Source: an uncultured Bacteriovoracaceae bacterium
Lineage (GTDB): Bacteria; Bdellovibrionota; Bacteriovoracia; Bacteriovoracales; Bacteriovoracaceae
Length of the DNA: 5,849 bases
Direction of reading: 5' to 3'
Assembly (NCBI GenBank): GCA_937952395.1
Contig: CALFYV010000154.1
Coordinates: 1-5,849, forward strand
The notes under the pieces: model-generated
What the model saw: the letters and a program-made list of their open reading frames with translations, nothing else
Told to the model about the DNA's origin: nothing
The model's database searches: none
Shown: in pieces, positions 1-5,345 of the stretch
Layout: the number at the start of each line of letters is the position of its first letter
Numbering within the stretch: the first letter of the stretch is position 1
Program-made: the position numbers and the translations under genes

Positions 1-345
1 GAACTTTATCGCTTTGGAATGACTTACGCTAAGCGTCTCTCACAAGAAGCCAATGATGAGAATATGCGCAAAGAGGCTGTTGAAACCGCAAAAAAATTAA
101 GTGAAATCAACGCTCTTGCCTCTATAATCAAACACAGCTACCCTTATCTTGCGCCCATTATTGATTTTTATTATGTAGTTTCGGCTAATTTAATGGGAGA
201 AACAATGGAAGAGGTTGCAAAAAGTTCACTCATTGCATTTTCAAATGCCCAAAATGCCACCTCTGTATTATACGAACTAATAAATCAAACACTTGAAGAA
301 AATAAGGTTCATGGTGAGTCTCACCAAAAAAGTAAAGAGGTTTAG
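1..345 (+). CDS. Unidentified helical protein, 3' part only (5' end outside window)
   Basis: The reading frame is open from the first base and ends with TAG at 343-345, giving 114 visible residues. The first ATG (base 19) has no ribosome-binding site at a workable distance, and in-frame codons precede it (ELYRFG), so the real start is probably left of the window. I do not recognise the family. The visible part looks almost wholly alpha-helical: a charged stretch (about residues 10-35) is followed by a more hydrophobic segment around SYPYLAPIIDFYYVVSANLM, then another amphipathic helix and a polar tail. The hydrophobic segment holds Pro and Asp and is not a convincing membrane span. The next gene starts 5 nt after the stop, and its ribosome-binding site lies inside this gene's last codons, so the two are probably co-transcribed. 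The location upstream of a two-component pair suggests, but does not show, a signalling role. Confidence 0.72.
   Translation, partial: ELYRFGMTYAKRLSQEANDENMRKEAVETAKKLSEINALASIIKHSYPYLAPIIDFYYVVSANLMGETMEEVAKSSLIAFSNAQNATSVLYELINQTLEENKVHGESHQKSKEV
334..340 (+). promoter_or_regulatory. Ribosome-binding site of the 351-890 gene
   Basis: AAAGAGG lies 10 nt before the ATG at 351 and within the last codons of the preceding gene. It supports the chosen start and points to tight translational linkage between the two small genes. Confidence 0.6.
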
Positions 346-350
346 TTTTC

Positions 351-890
351 ATGACACAAACATCGCTAGAAATTGAAAATTTTCTTGATAAAGCAAAAAA
401 TACTGCTTCCTTTATCAATGTAGAGGCAACTCTAACCACAAAAAAAAGTCATATATTTGAGAGCAAAGAATATCCAAATAGTTCTAAAAACCAAGTTGAA
501 ACGGTTCAATTTAGAAAGCTTATCGACGACACAATTCACTCTCTTTTTAACTACATAACCTGCTTAAACGAAACCATTGACGTTAGTGTAAATAAACTAA
601 AGCTATCTGATGAGAATATTGATAAAGACTTGAATAAAATAATAGGCGGAGTTGAAATATTTATCGAAACTGGATTAGAAATTTATAATTCATTTTCCAA
701 AGAGAAAACTCATGAAATCCGCCAAGATTACAAGGAACAAATATTCCAACTTATATGCCTACTTAAAGCCATCTTGTCTTCCTATAAAAAGAAAGATTAT
801 TTCATGCTTTGTGACTTGCTGGAATTCGAACTAAAAGATAGTCTCTTACAGTGGAAAGTGCAAATATTATCCAAAATCAAAGCTCTTTAG
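351..890 (+). CDS. Unidentified helical protein upstream of a histidine kinase
   Basis: This 179-residue protein has an ATG start supported by AAAGAGG 10 nt upstream. I do not recognise the family. There is no signal peptide and no membrane segment. The first 50 or so residues are polar and probably flexible. From about residue 52 to the end the pattern is of amphipathic helices: FRKLIDDTIHSLFNYITCL (53-71), a central helix IIGGVEIFIETGLEIYNSF (97-115) and a C-terminal helical pair. The last part (about 149-167, with the core CDLLEFEL) resembles a recurring segment I have seen in small helical bacterial proteins of unknown role; that is an impression from memory. The gene overlaps the kinase gene by 40 nt in another frame, so the two are very likely one transcription unit and may be translationally coupled. 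A role as partner or sensor accessory of the kinase is inferred from position only. Confidence 0.78.
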   Translation: MTQTSLEIENFLDKAKNTASFINVEATLTTKKSHIFESKEYPNSSKNQVETVQFRKLIDDTIHSLFNYITCLNETIDVSVNKLKLSDENIDKDLNKIIGGVEIFIETGLEIYNSFSKEKTHEIRQDYKEQIFQLICLLKAILSSYKKKDYFMLCDLLEFELKDSLLQWKVQILSKIKAL

Positions 891-2404
891 ATTCAAATTT
901 TTTAAAAATTAAAGATAATGAATTTTACTTTCAATCGATTAGATCCTTAAATCGTGGCAATGATAAACTTTTAGAGCTTTATTCTAACCTTCATTCAAAT
1001 ATTAATAGCAATAACGAAATTATTTACTGGAAAGATAAAAAACAGTCACTCGAGAAACTATTGATTGATTGTAATTCAATTCAACTTTTTCCTAAAGAAT
1101 TTTTAAATATAAGTTATTTCAAAGAATATATTTCTTGCCACCTTTTAATTCATGAAAAGGGTAGCTCCAATTGTTACTGTTTTAATAGTAGTAGGCAAGG
1201 TCGCGACAGTAGGACATTTTTCAATATTGGAGAATTTAATAAATTTTTCAATATTGTTAAGAAAAGCAAAAACAAATCTTTTAATAGAGACCAAATTTAT
1301 AATCTCGACATTGATTTTCTAGGAACTTTTCTAGCAAAAGAGTATGCCTTTGCTCATTATAATATTATTCTTGTTTTATCTAGAAATGATTTTCTAGCTC
1401 CATCCAAATCTGAATTATCCAACTTTCATAGTTTTACTAAAAACTTACCGCCAATTATTAACGGACTGCTTGAAAATGAAAGTGCTAATAAAAAAATTAT
1501 TAATTTAATTCAATGTCTTTATGAATACCCTTATCCATTAGTTATAAAAAAGAATGATGATATTATCTTCAAGAACTATTCTTACAAGGAAGTTCCCACT
1601 TATGAACAGCTGTTAGAGCTTGAATCGTTCGAAATTTATACTCATTACAAATTAATACTCTATACCTTAAGAGATAACGAATCTCACACCTCTGATCTTT
1701 TTCATTTTCAAAGAGTTTCCTTACTAGGCGAACTTCTCAATACATTACGACACGAGTTAAGTAATCCACTTTTCGGCGTTGCACTTGCTAGTCAAATTCT
1801 AGCAAGTGAATCTAAAAACGATGACGATAAAGAAATTTTTCGAGAAGTTAGCAAAAACATTGAACGCTGCCAACTTATTATTGAAAATTTTTCTAACTTA
1901 TATCAAAATGTTAACATTCAGAAAGAAGTCAATTTAAAAAAATTAATCGAGGAATCTCTCACTTTAACAAAATCTGAAACACGTTCAATTGAAAAAAATA
2001 TTTACTACCAAAAAGAAATCGAAAAACATCTCGAAATTAAAGTTAATCCAACCTGGGTTGTTCAAATATTGTTTAATTTAATTGTCAATTCAGCGCAAGC
2101 CTTAAGATCTATCGAAGATGACAATAAAAAATTACAAATTTTAATCAGTATTTACAAAAAGGAAAATTTTATTGTTGTTTCTGTCTCTGATAATGGCCCT
2201 GGCATAAACCAAGAACAAATTAATGAACTTTTCAAACCGTTTTATACAACAAAATCAAATGGTACTGGATTAGGATTACCTATTTCAAAAAACCTCGCTC
2301 GAAGAATGGATGGAGACATACTTGTTAGATCTAATAAACCTAATCCTGGAGTAACGTTTAGTTTATTCCTACCAATTAAAAATAATGAAGATTTTAATAA
2401 TTGA
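851..2404 (+). CDS. Soluble sensor histidine kinase (HisKA + HATPase_c)
   Basis: This 517-residue protein autophosphorylates on histidine and should phosphorylate the receiver protein encoded next. Dimerisation helix: LRHELSNP, phospho-acceptor His301, followed by Glu302 and Asn305, as in kinases that can also act as phosphatases. ATP-binding domain (about 360-511): N box with Asn409 and Asn413, G1 DNGPG (447-451), F box FKPFYTTK (461-468), G2 GTGLGLP (471-477). No signal peptide or membrane segment is seen, so it should be cytoplasmic. Residues of about 85-210 have a GAF-like look, with FLGTFLAKEYAFAHYNIILV in the second half. About 218-275 could be a shrunken PAS domain (YPYPLVIKKNDDIIF). 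Both domain calls are tentative and no ligand is apparent. The start is GTG: an in-frame TAG at 839-841 rules out an upstream start, and the next in-frame candidate is a TTG near codon 71. No good ribosome-binding site precedes it, so coupling to the overlapping upstream gene is likely. Confidence 0.95.
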   Translation: MESANIIQNQSSLDSNFLKIKDNEFYFQSIRSLNRGNDKLLELYSNLHSNINSNNEIIYWKDKKQSLEKLLIDCNSIQLFPKEFLNISYFKEYISCHLLIHEKGSSNCYCFNSSRQGRDSRTFFNIGEFNKFFNIVKKSKNKSFNRDQIYNLDIDFLGTFLAKEYAFAHYNIILVLSRNDFLAPSKSELSNFHSFTKNLPPIINGLLENESANKKIINLIQCLYEYPYPLVIKKNDDIIFKNYSYKEVPTYEQLLELESFEIYTHYKLILYTLRDNESHTSDLFHFQRVSLLGELLNTLRHELSNPLFGVALASQILASESKNDDDKEIFREVSKNIERCQLIIENFSNLYQNVNIQKEVNLKKLIEESLTLTKSETRSIEKNIYYQKEIEKHLEIKVNPTWVVQILFNLIVNSAQALRSIEDDNKKLQILISIYKKENFIVVSVSDNGPGINQEQINELFKPFYTTKSNGTGLGLPISKNLARRMDGDILVRSNKPNPGVTFSLFLPIKNNEDFNN

Positions 2405-2744
2405 GGATGAGTTGCTGATAGGGCAATCATTAAAAAAAATGCTGGAAAAGCGAGGTGCTGTTGCCCAAGTGCAATCCAGCGGTAAAGCAGCTATAAAACT
2501 TATCTTAAATGAGAACTTCGACAGAATCGTATGTGATCTAATGTTGCAGGATATTACTGGTTTTGACATAATAGAAGAGTCTAAAAAAAAATATTCAAAC
2601 GATGAGATTAGTAAAAAATTTGTTATTATGACAGCTTATAATTCTCCCCAAGTCCTCAATAAAGCCAATGAATATAAGTGCCCTGTATTGAACAAACCAT
2701 TTGAAGATCTTGAAACAGCGCTTGATACAATGATAAGTATTTAA
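2385..2744 (+). CDS. Single-domain response regulator (receiver only)
   Basis: The 119 residues make up one receiver domain and nothing more. The key residues are present: acidic pair Glu7/Asp8 (LIIEDE), phospho-acceptor Asp51 (IVCDLML), Thr83 (IMTAY) and Lys104-Pro105 (NKPF). There is no DNA-binding, enzymatic or other output domain, so it must act like CheY or Spo0F, by binding a target or passing phosphate onward. The ATG lies inside the last codons of the histidine kinase gene (20-nt overlap, different frame) and no clear ribosome-binding site precedes it. This arrangement favours translational coupling and a matched amount of kinase and regulator. The target cannot be read from the window. 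A flagellar motor target, a phosphorelay and one of the upstream helical proteins are all open. The identity as a receiver domain is certain; the pathway is not. Confidence 0.95.
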   Translation: MKILIIEDELLIGQSLKKMLEKRGAVAQVQSSGKAAIKLILNENFDRIVCDLMLQDITGFDIIEESKKKYSNDEISKKFVIMTAYNSPQVLNKANEYKCPVLNKPFEDLETALDTMISI

Positions 2745-2756
2745 TAATCTTTTAAC

Positions 2757-2761
2757 AGAGG
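2757..2761 (+). promoter_or_regulatory. Ribosome-binding site deciding the nadK TTG start
   Basis: AGAGG sits 6 nt before the TTG at 2768. An in-frame stop TAA at 2753-2755 rules out any start further upstream, so this site and the TTG fix the beginning of nadK. Confidence 0.7.
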
Positions 2762-2767
2762 TATTTT

Positions 2768-3670
2768 TTGGTAGCGGGAAAAAAAATAAAAAATGTTTCA
2801 ATTATACTGAAGCCGCATAGCTTAACCGAATTTAATAACCTATTACCTAATTTAACAAATTGGTTATTACGAAGAAAAAAAGAAGTCTATTTTCTTAACT
2901 CCGAGTTAGATCGTTTAGAAAAAATATTTAAAACGAAAAAGTTTAAAAATTTTCATTTTTTAGAAGAAAATGAGATTTTTGACCACTCCGATCTCATTAT
3001 TTCACTTGGTGGGGATGGTACCCTTATAGGAATTTGTAGACACGCTAAAAATAAAGTACCTATTTTCGGCGTCAATTTAGGTCATTTAGGGTTTATTACG
3101 GAATTTAGTAAAATTGAATTTTTTGACCAACTAGCAGATGTTTTGAACAACAAATATGAAACATCTATAAAATCACTTTTTAATGTAAAGGTATTAAGAA
3201 ATGACAAGGTTATTTTCCAAGGTTCTTTTTTTAACGATGTTTCTATAAGTAAAAATGATATAGCAAGGATGTTTACCCTTAATGTTCAGGCCAATGGCGA
3301 TCATGTCTATAATATTTCTGGTGATGGACTTATTATTAGTTCCACGATGGGCTCAACAGCCTATTCATTAGCGGCTGGTGGACCAATTGTTCACCCAGAT
3401 GTCAAAGCTGTACTCTTAACGCCTATTTGTCCACATAGCCTATCTCATCGCCCGCTAGTAATACCCGATAGTTCTAAAATTGAAATTCGTTTAATAAATC
3501 AAGAAAACCATGTAGCGATTACCCTCGATGGGCAATTAGGTTTCAATATTGATTCAAGAGATGTTTTAAGTATTTCTAAAGAGAAGCGAAAATCTATACA
3601 TTTAATAAGAAATTCAGAAAGGACTTTCTACCATACATTAAAAGAAAAATTTGATCATGGTCGACGCTAG
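2768..3670 (+). CDS. nadK: NAD kinase
   Basis: The protein phosphorylates NAD to NADP in the cytoplasm, the only known route to NADP in bacteria. It has 300 residues, normal for the family. Diagnostic motifs are in order: LGGDGT (80-85) with catalytic Asp83, GVNLGHLGFITE (101-112), the FNDV motif (155-158, NAD contact), GDGLIISSTMGSTAYSLAAG (185-204), TPICPHSLSHRPLV (218-231) and LDGQ (253-256). No key residue is missing. The start codon is TTG, with AGAGG 6 nt upstream. The gene follows the response regulator by 23 nt with no terminator or evident promoter between, so it is probably the last gene of the plus-strand operon. The link to the two-component genes may be no more than shared transcription. 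The stop codon lies one base from that of the opposing lpxH-like gene. Confidence 0.97.
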   Translation: MVAGKKIKNVSIILKPHSLTEFNNLLPNLTNWLLRRKKEVYFLNSELDRLEKIFKTKKFKNFHFLEENEIFDHSDLIISLGGDGTLIGICRHAKNKVPIFGVNLGHLGFITEFSKIEFFDQLADVLNNKYETSIKSLFNVKVLRNDKVIFQGSFFNDVSISKNDIARMFTLNVQANGDHVYNISGDGLIISSTMGSTAYSLAAGGPIVHPDVKAVLLTPICPHSLSHRPLVIPDSSKIEIRLINQENHVAITLDGQLGFNIDSRDVLSISKEKRKSIHLIRNSERTFYHTLKEKFDHGRR

Positions 3671-3671
3671 A

Positions 3672-4415
3672 CTAATCTAATTTTTCAAAAGTTATAGTAT
3701 TTGATTCACTGATATAAATAAATGTATTTTCCTCTGGTGCGTAGCCATTGTTAACATAGACCCCAAAGTCTGACTCATAAAAATCTTTCACATGGCAATG
3801 GCCAGATACAACCACATCATAACCTTGTTTTAGTTTTACTTCTGCACCTTGACGATAACTGTCTCTCACTTTTGCCTCATTAAAGACAAGACGTCCTCTA
3901 TTTCTTGAGGCATCTGATGCTTTTTGCGCCAACTTACTTAAAATAAAATATGGCATTATTTTTTCTGCCAATATTTTAATCGGCTTAGATAAAATAAAGG
4001 CTTTATATTTTTGATAAGCTTCGCTGTTTGGTTCAAGTTCATCCCCATGTGAAAAATAATATTTCTTACCGTTGATATTAAAATCCAGAGAGTACTGCTC
4101 TATTATGAGTTTCTTTTCTTGATAAAATTTAGAGAAATATTTTCTAAAAAAACTCTCTATATGGACATCGTGATTACCTTCAAAGTAGTAAATAACACTC
4201 CCGTTTTCCAGTAAGAACTGTATTCTCTTAAAAATTGCAGGATATATATTTATAAATTGCTTGTGGGGCCCGCAGAAAAAATCAAAAATGTCTCCAAGAA
4301 GAACTATTTTAGAAGCATTAACAACCTTTTCATTTGATAAAAACTTTAAAAGAATCTCTTGTTCATTATTCCGATTTGGCTTAATGTGAACATCTGAAAT
4401 TATAGCTATACTCAT
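3672..4415 (-). CDS. lpxH: LpxH-family metallophosphoesterase (probable UDP-2,3-diacylglucosamine diphosphatase)
   Basis: If a true LpxH, it cleaves UDP-2,3-diacylglucosamine to lipid X and UMP at the inner face of the cytoplasmic membrane, in lipid A synthesis. The 247 residues fit the family length. The calcineurin-like metal-site motifs are in order: SDVH (Asp8, His10), GDIFD (Asp42), GNHD (Asn81, His82), SHGDE (His123) and GHCH (His206, His208). The middle region (about 128-175: YQKYKAFILSKP, then IMPYFILSKLAQKASDASRN) matches the helical lid of E. coli LpxH in pattern. E. coli LpxH has GNRD where this protein has GNHD, so a related phosphoesterase is not excluded. The ATG directly precedes the first motif, as expected, although no strong ribosome-binding site is seen. 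The gene follows the PilZ gene by 37 nt, a gap with a TATTAT but no matching -35, so co-transcription with PilZ is likely. Confidence 0.85.
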   Translation of the reverse strand: MSIAIISDVHIKPNRNNEQEILLKFLSNEKVVNASKIVLLGDIFDFFCGPHKQFINIYPAIFKRIQFLLENGSVIYYFEGNHDVHIESFFRKYFSKFYQEKKLIIEQYSLDFNINGKKYYFSHGDELEPNSEAYQKYKAFILSKPIKILAEKIMPYFILSKLAQKASDASRNRGRLVFNEAKVRDSYRQGAEVKLKQGYDVVVSGHCHVKDFYESDFGVYVNNGYAPEENTFIYISESNTITFEKLD

Positions 4416-4452
4416 CTACTAACTATAATAAAGTTTAGAGAAAGAGAAAAGG

Positions 4453-5166
4453 TTAAATAATCTCATCTTGAAACTCTAGAACAAGCTTCGCTATCTTTGT
4501 TTTAAATTCCTCATCTAAGCCAATATACTCTGCCCCTATACGAAATGATTCATAAACGACTTCAGGCCTTTCATTGGCGGTGACTTTTATAATGTTGGCT
4601 ACCTTAGCTTTAAAGTTAGTGCTCTCACCTTTAACAGTTAAAAGCAGAAACTCAAGAATAGTTTCTACCTGAAAGTATTTTTTTTCGTCTTTGTTGATAT
4701 GAAAGGAAATACCACTAATTGATATATCAAATACATTTTTTTTAAACAGCTTATATTGACCAGACTTACCATCTTTGATTTTGAATTCAATCGAGGCTCT
4801 TTTTGATTCATTAACCTTAGCTCTCAACCCACTTCTGCGCTCTTTCATTTGTATTTCTTTGGGGTATTTCAAAACAAACTCAAAATTATTCTGCACTCTA
4901 ACTAACTCACCTTGAAATAAAATTGTATCATCAATAATCATTATATTGACCGAATCACTTCCCGAAAGAATCGATTCAATATCACTATTTTTTTGGGGTT
5001 TTAAAACAATCTCTTCGATCTGTGGGCGAATAGCTATAATAGCAGCACTTGCCAAATATTTATCCTTAGCTCCCATTTTCCATGCCAACACTTCTTGCTT
5101 TTTCTCTTGAGCATTTCTAATGATTTGCTTGATCTGTTCAGAATCTGAAATCTTTTGCAAAGACAA
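4453..5166 (-). CDS. YcgR-like PilZ-domain protein, predicted c-di-GMP receptor
   Basis: The 237 residues have no signal peptide or membrane span, so the protein should be cytoplasmic. The C-terminal PilZ domain has both c-di-GMP-binding motifs: R111-x-x-x-R115 (in KERRSGLR) and D147-x-S149-x-x-G152 (in FDISISGISF). The first 100 or so residues form a separate domain. It is followed by a strand and linker (FVLKYPKEIQMKERR) like the junction in YcgR, the protein that slows the flagellar motor when c-di-GMP is high. The gene lies downstream of flagellin on the same strand, which fits a motility role, though many PilZ proteins act elsewhere. The start is TTG, supported by AAGAAGG 6 nt upstream. 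A strong terminator hairpin ends at that ribosome-binding site, so expression may depend on read-through or attenuation. The PilZ call is firm; flagellar-brake function is inferred. Confidence 0.9.
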   Translation of the reverse strand: MSLQKISDSEQIKQIIRNAQEKKQEVLAWKMGAKDKYLASAAIIAIRPQIEEIVLKPQKNSDIESILSGSDSVNIMIIDDTILFQGELVRVQNNFEFVLKYPKEIQMKERRSGLRAKVNESKRASIEFKIKDGKSGQYKLFKKNVFDISISGISFHINKDEKKYFQVETILEFLLLTVKGESTNFKAKVANIIKVTANERPEVVYESFRIGAEYIGLDEEFKTKIAKLVLEFQDEII

Positions 5167-5172
5167 GGAACA

Positions 5173-5179
5173 CCTTCTT
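5173..5179 (-). promoter_or_regulatory. Ribosome-binding site deciding the PilZ TTG start
   Basis: On the minus strand AAGAAGG stands 6 nt before the TTG at 5166. It directly follows the terminator T-run (5186-5180), so there is no room for a promoter between terminator and gene. Confidence 0.65.
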
Positions 5180-5224
5180 AAAAAAAGCCCCCCCGAAAGC
5201 TTTCACTTAAGGGGGGTCGGGCTT
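5180..5224 (-). terminator. Strong Rho-independent terminator between flagellin and PilZ genes
   Basis: Read on the minus strand, AAGCCC (5224-5219), a GA bulge and CCCC (5216-5213) pair with GGGGGGGCTT (5194-5185). That gives about 10 base pairs, 8 of them G-C, followed by seven Ts (5186-5180). The loop holds CTTAAGT and the palindrome GAAAGCTTTC. By orientation it ends the flagellin transcript about 160 nt after the stop codon. Because it touches the PilZ ribosome-binding site, it also lies inside the leader of any PilZ transcript. Confidence 0.85.
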
Positions 5225-5228
5225 AAGT
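5205..5228 (-). promoter_or_regulatory. Possible antiterminator stem competing with the terminator
   Basis: On the minus strand ACTTAAG (5228-5222) and CTTAAGT (5211-5205) are perfect inverted repeats around a 10-nt C-rich loop. The 7-bp stem would use up the AAG of the terminator's 5' arm and hold its Cs in a loop, so the two structures exclude each other at least in part. It is A/T-rich and looks weaker than the terminator, so it would need a ligand, protein or ribosome to prevail. Regulatory function is inference. Confidence 0.35.
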
Positions 5229-5264
5229 AGAGCAGGTTATTGCAAAATCCCACTCTAAAAACCA

Positions 5265-5294
5265 TTTATATTATTCACCATTTTCTTATGTCCT
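5265..5294 (-). promoter_or_regulatory. Candidate sigma-70-type promoter for PilZ and lpxH
   Basis: On the minus strand AGGACA (5294-5289; 4 of 6 match to the -35 consensus) is followed after 18 nt by TATAAA (5270-5265; 5 of 6 match to the -10). Transcription would begin near 5257 and give a leader of about 90 nt that passes through the terminator hairpin. In an AT-rich genome such matches occur by chance. A flagellar sigma-28 reading (TAAACTAG with GTGAATAA, 14-nt spacer) is poorer. Confidence 0.35.
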
Positions 5295-5308
5295 AGTTTA
5301 TTTGAAAT

Positions 5309-5334
5309 TGAGAGGGGTTTAAGGCCCCCTCTCA
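5309..5334 (-). other. Hairpin just after the flagellin stop codon
   Basis: TGAGAGGGG (5309-5317) and CCCCTCTCA (5326-5334) form a perfect 9-bp stem with an 8-nt loop, starting about 12 nt beyond the flagellin stop. On the minus strand it is followed by ATTTCAAAT, a poor U-tract. It is therefore a weak terminator at best, and more likely a 3'-end stabiliser or pause site. On the plus strand a run of six Ts follows 7 nt later (5342-5347), but no plus-strand gene ends nearby. Confidence 0.6.
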
Positions 5335-5345
5335 CTGCCTATTTT

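Noticed and set aside
19..21. ATG at 19 as the true start of the first gene
   Set aside because: There is no ribosome-binding site at a workable distance and the frame stays open to the window edge, so the gene probably begins outside.
230..439. Minus-strand open frame across the junction of the two small plus-strand genes
   Set aside because: It overlaps two better-supported genes, has no ribosome-binding site that stands out, and resembles no protein I know.
2242..2801. Minus-strand open frames opposite the kinase, regulator and nadK genes (2242-2430, 2369-2569, 2595-2801)
   Set aside because: They lie wholly or mostly opposite strongly supported genes, are short and show no recognisable protein pattern.
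3668..3685. TAGA-CTAA-TCTA followed by five Ts, a possible nadK terminator
   Set aside because: The stem has only four mostly A-T pairs and would not be stable.
4429..4436. TAAAGTTT, a perfect match to the -35 part of flagellar sigma-28 promoters, on the plus strand
   Set aside because: There is no GCCGATAA-like -10 at the right distance, and transcription would run antisense into the PilZ gene. A chance match in AT-rich sequence is more likely.
4416..4452. TATTAT in the PilZ-lpxH gap as an lpxH promoter
   Set aside because: No acceptable -35 lies 16-18 nt upstream, and the 37-nt gap is more simply read as intra-operon.
5195..5204. GAAAGCTTTC palindrome as an operator
   Set aside because: It lies in the loop of the terminator hairpin and can extend that structure, so no separate binding site is needed to explain it.
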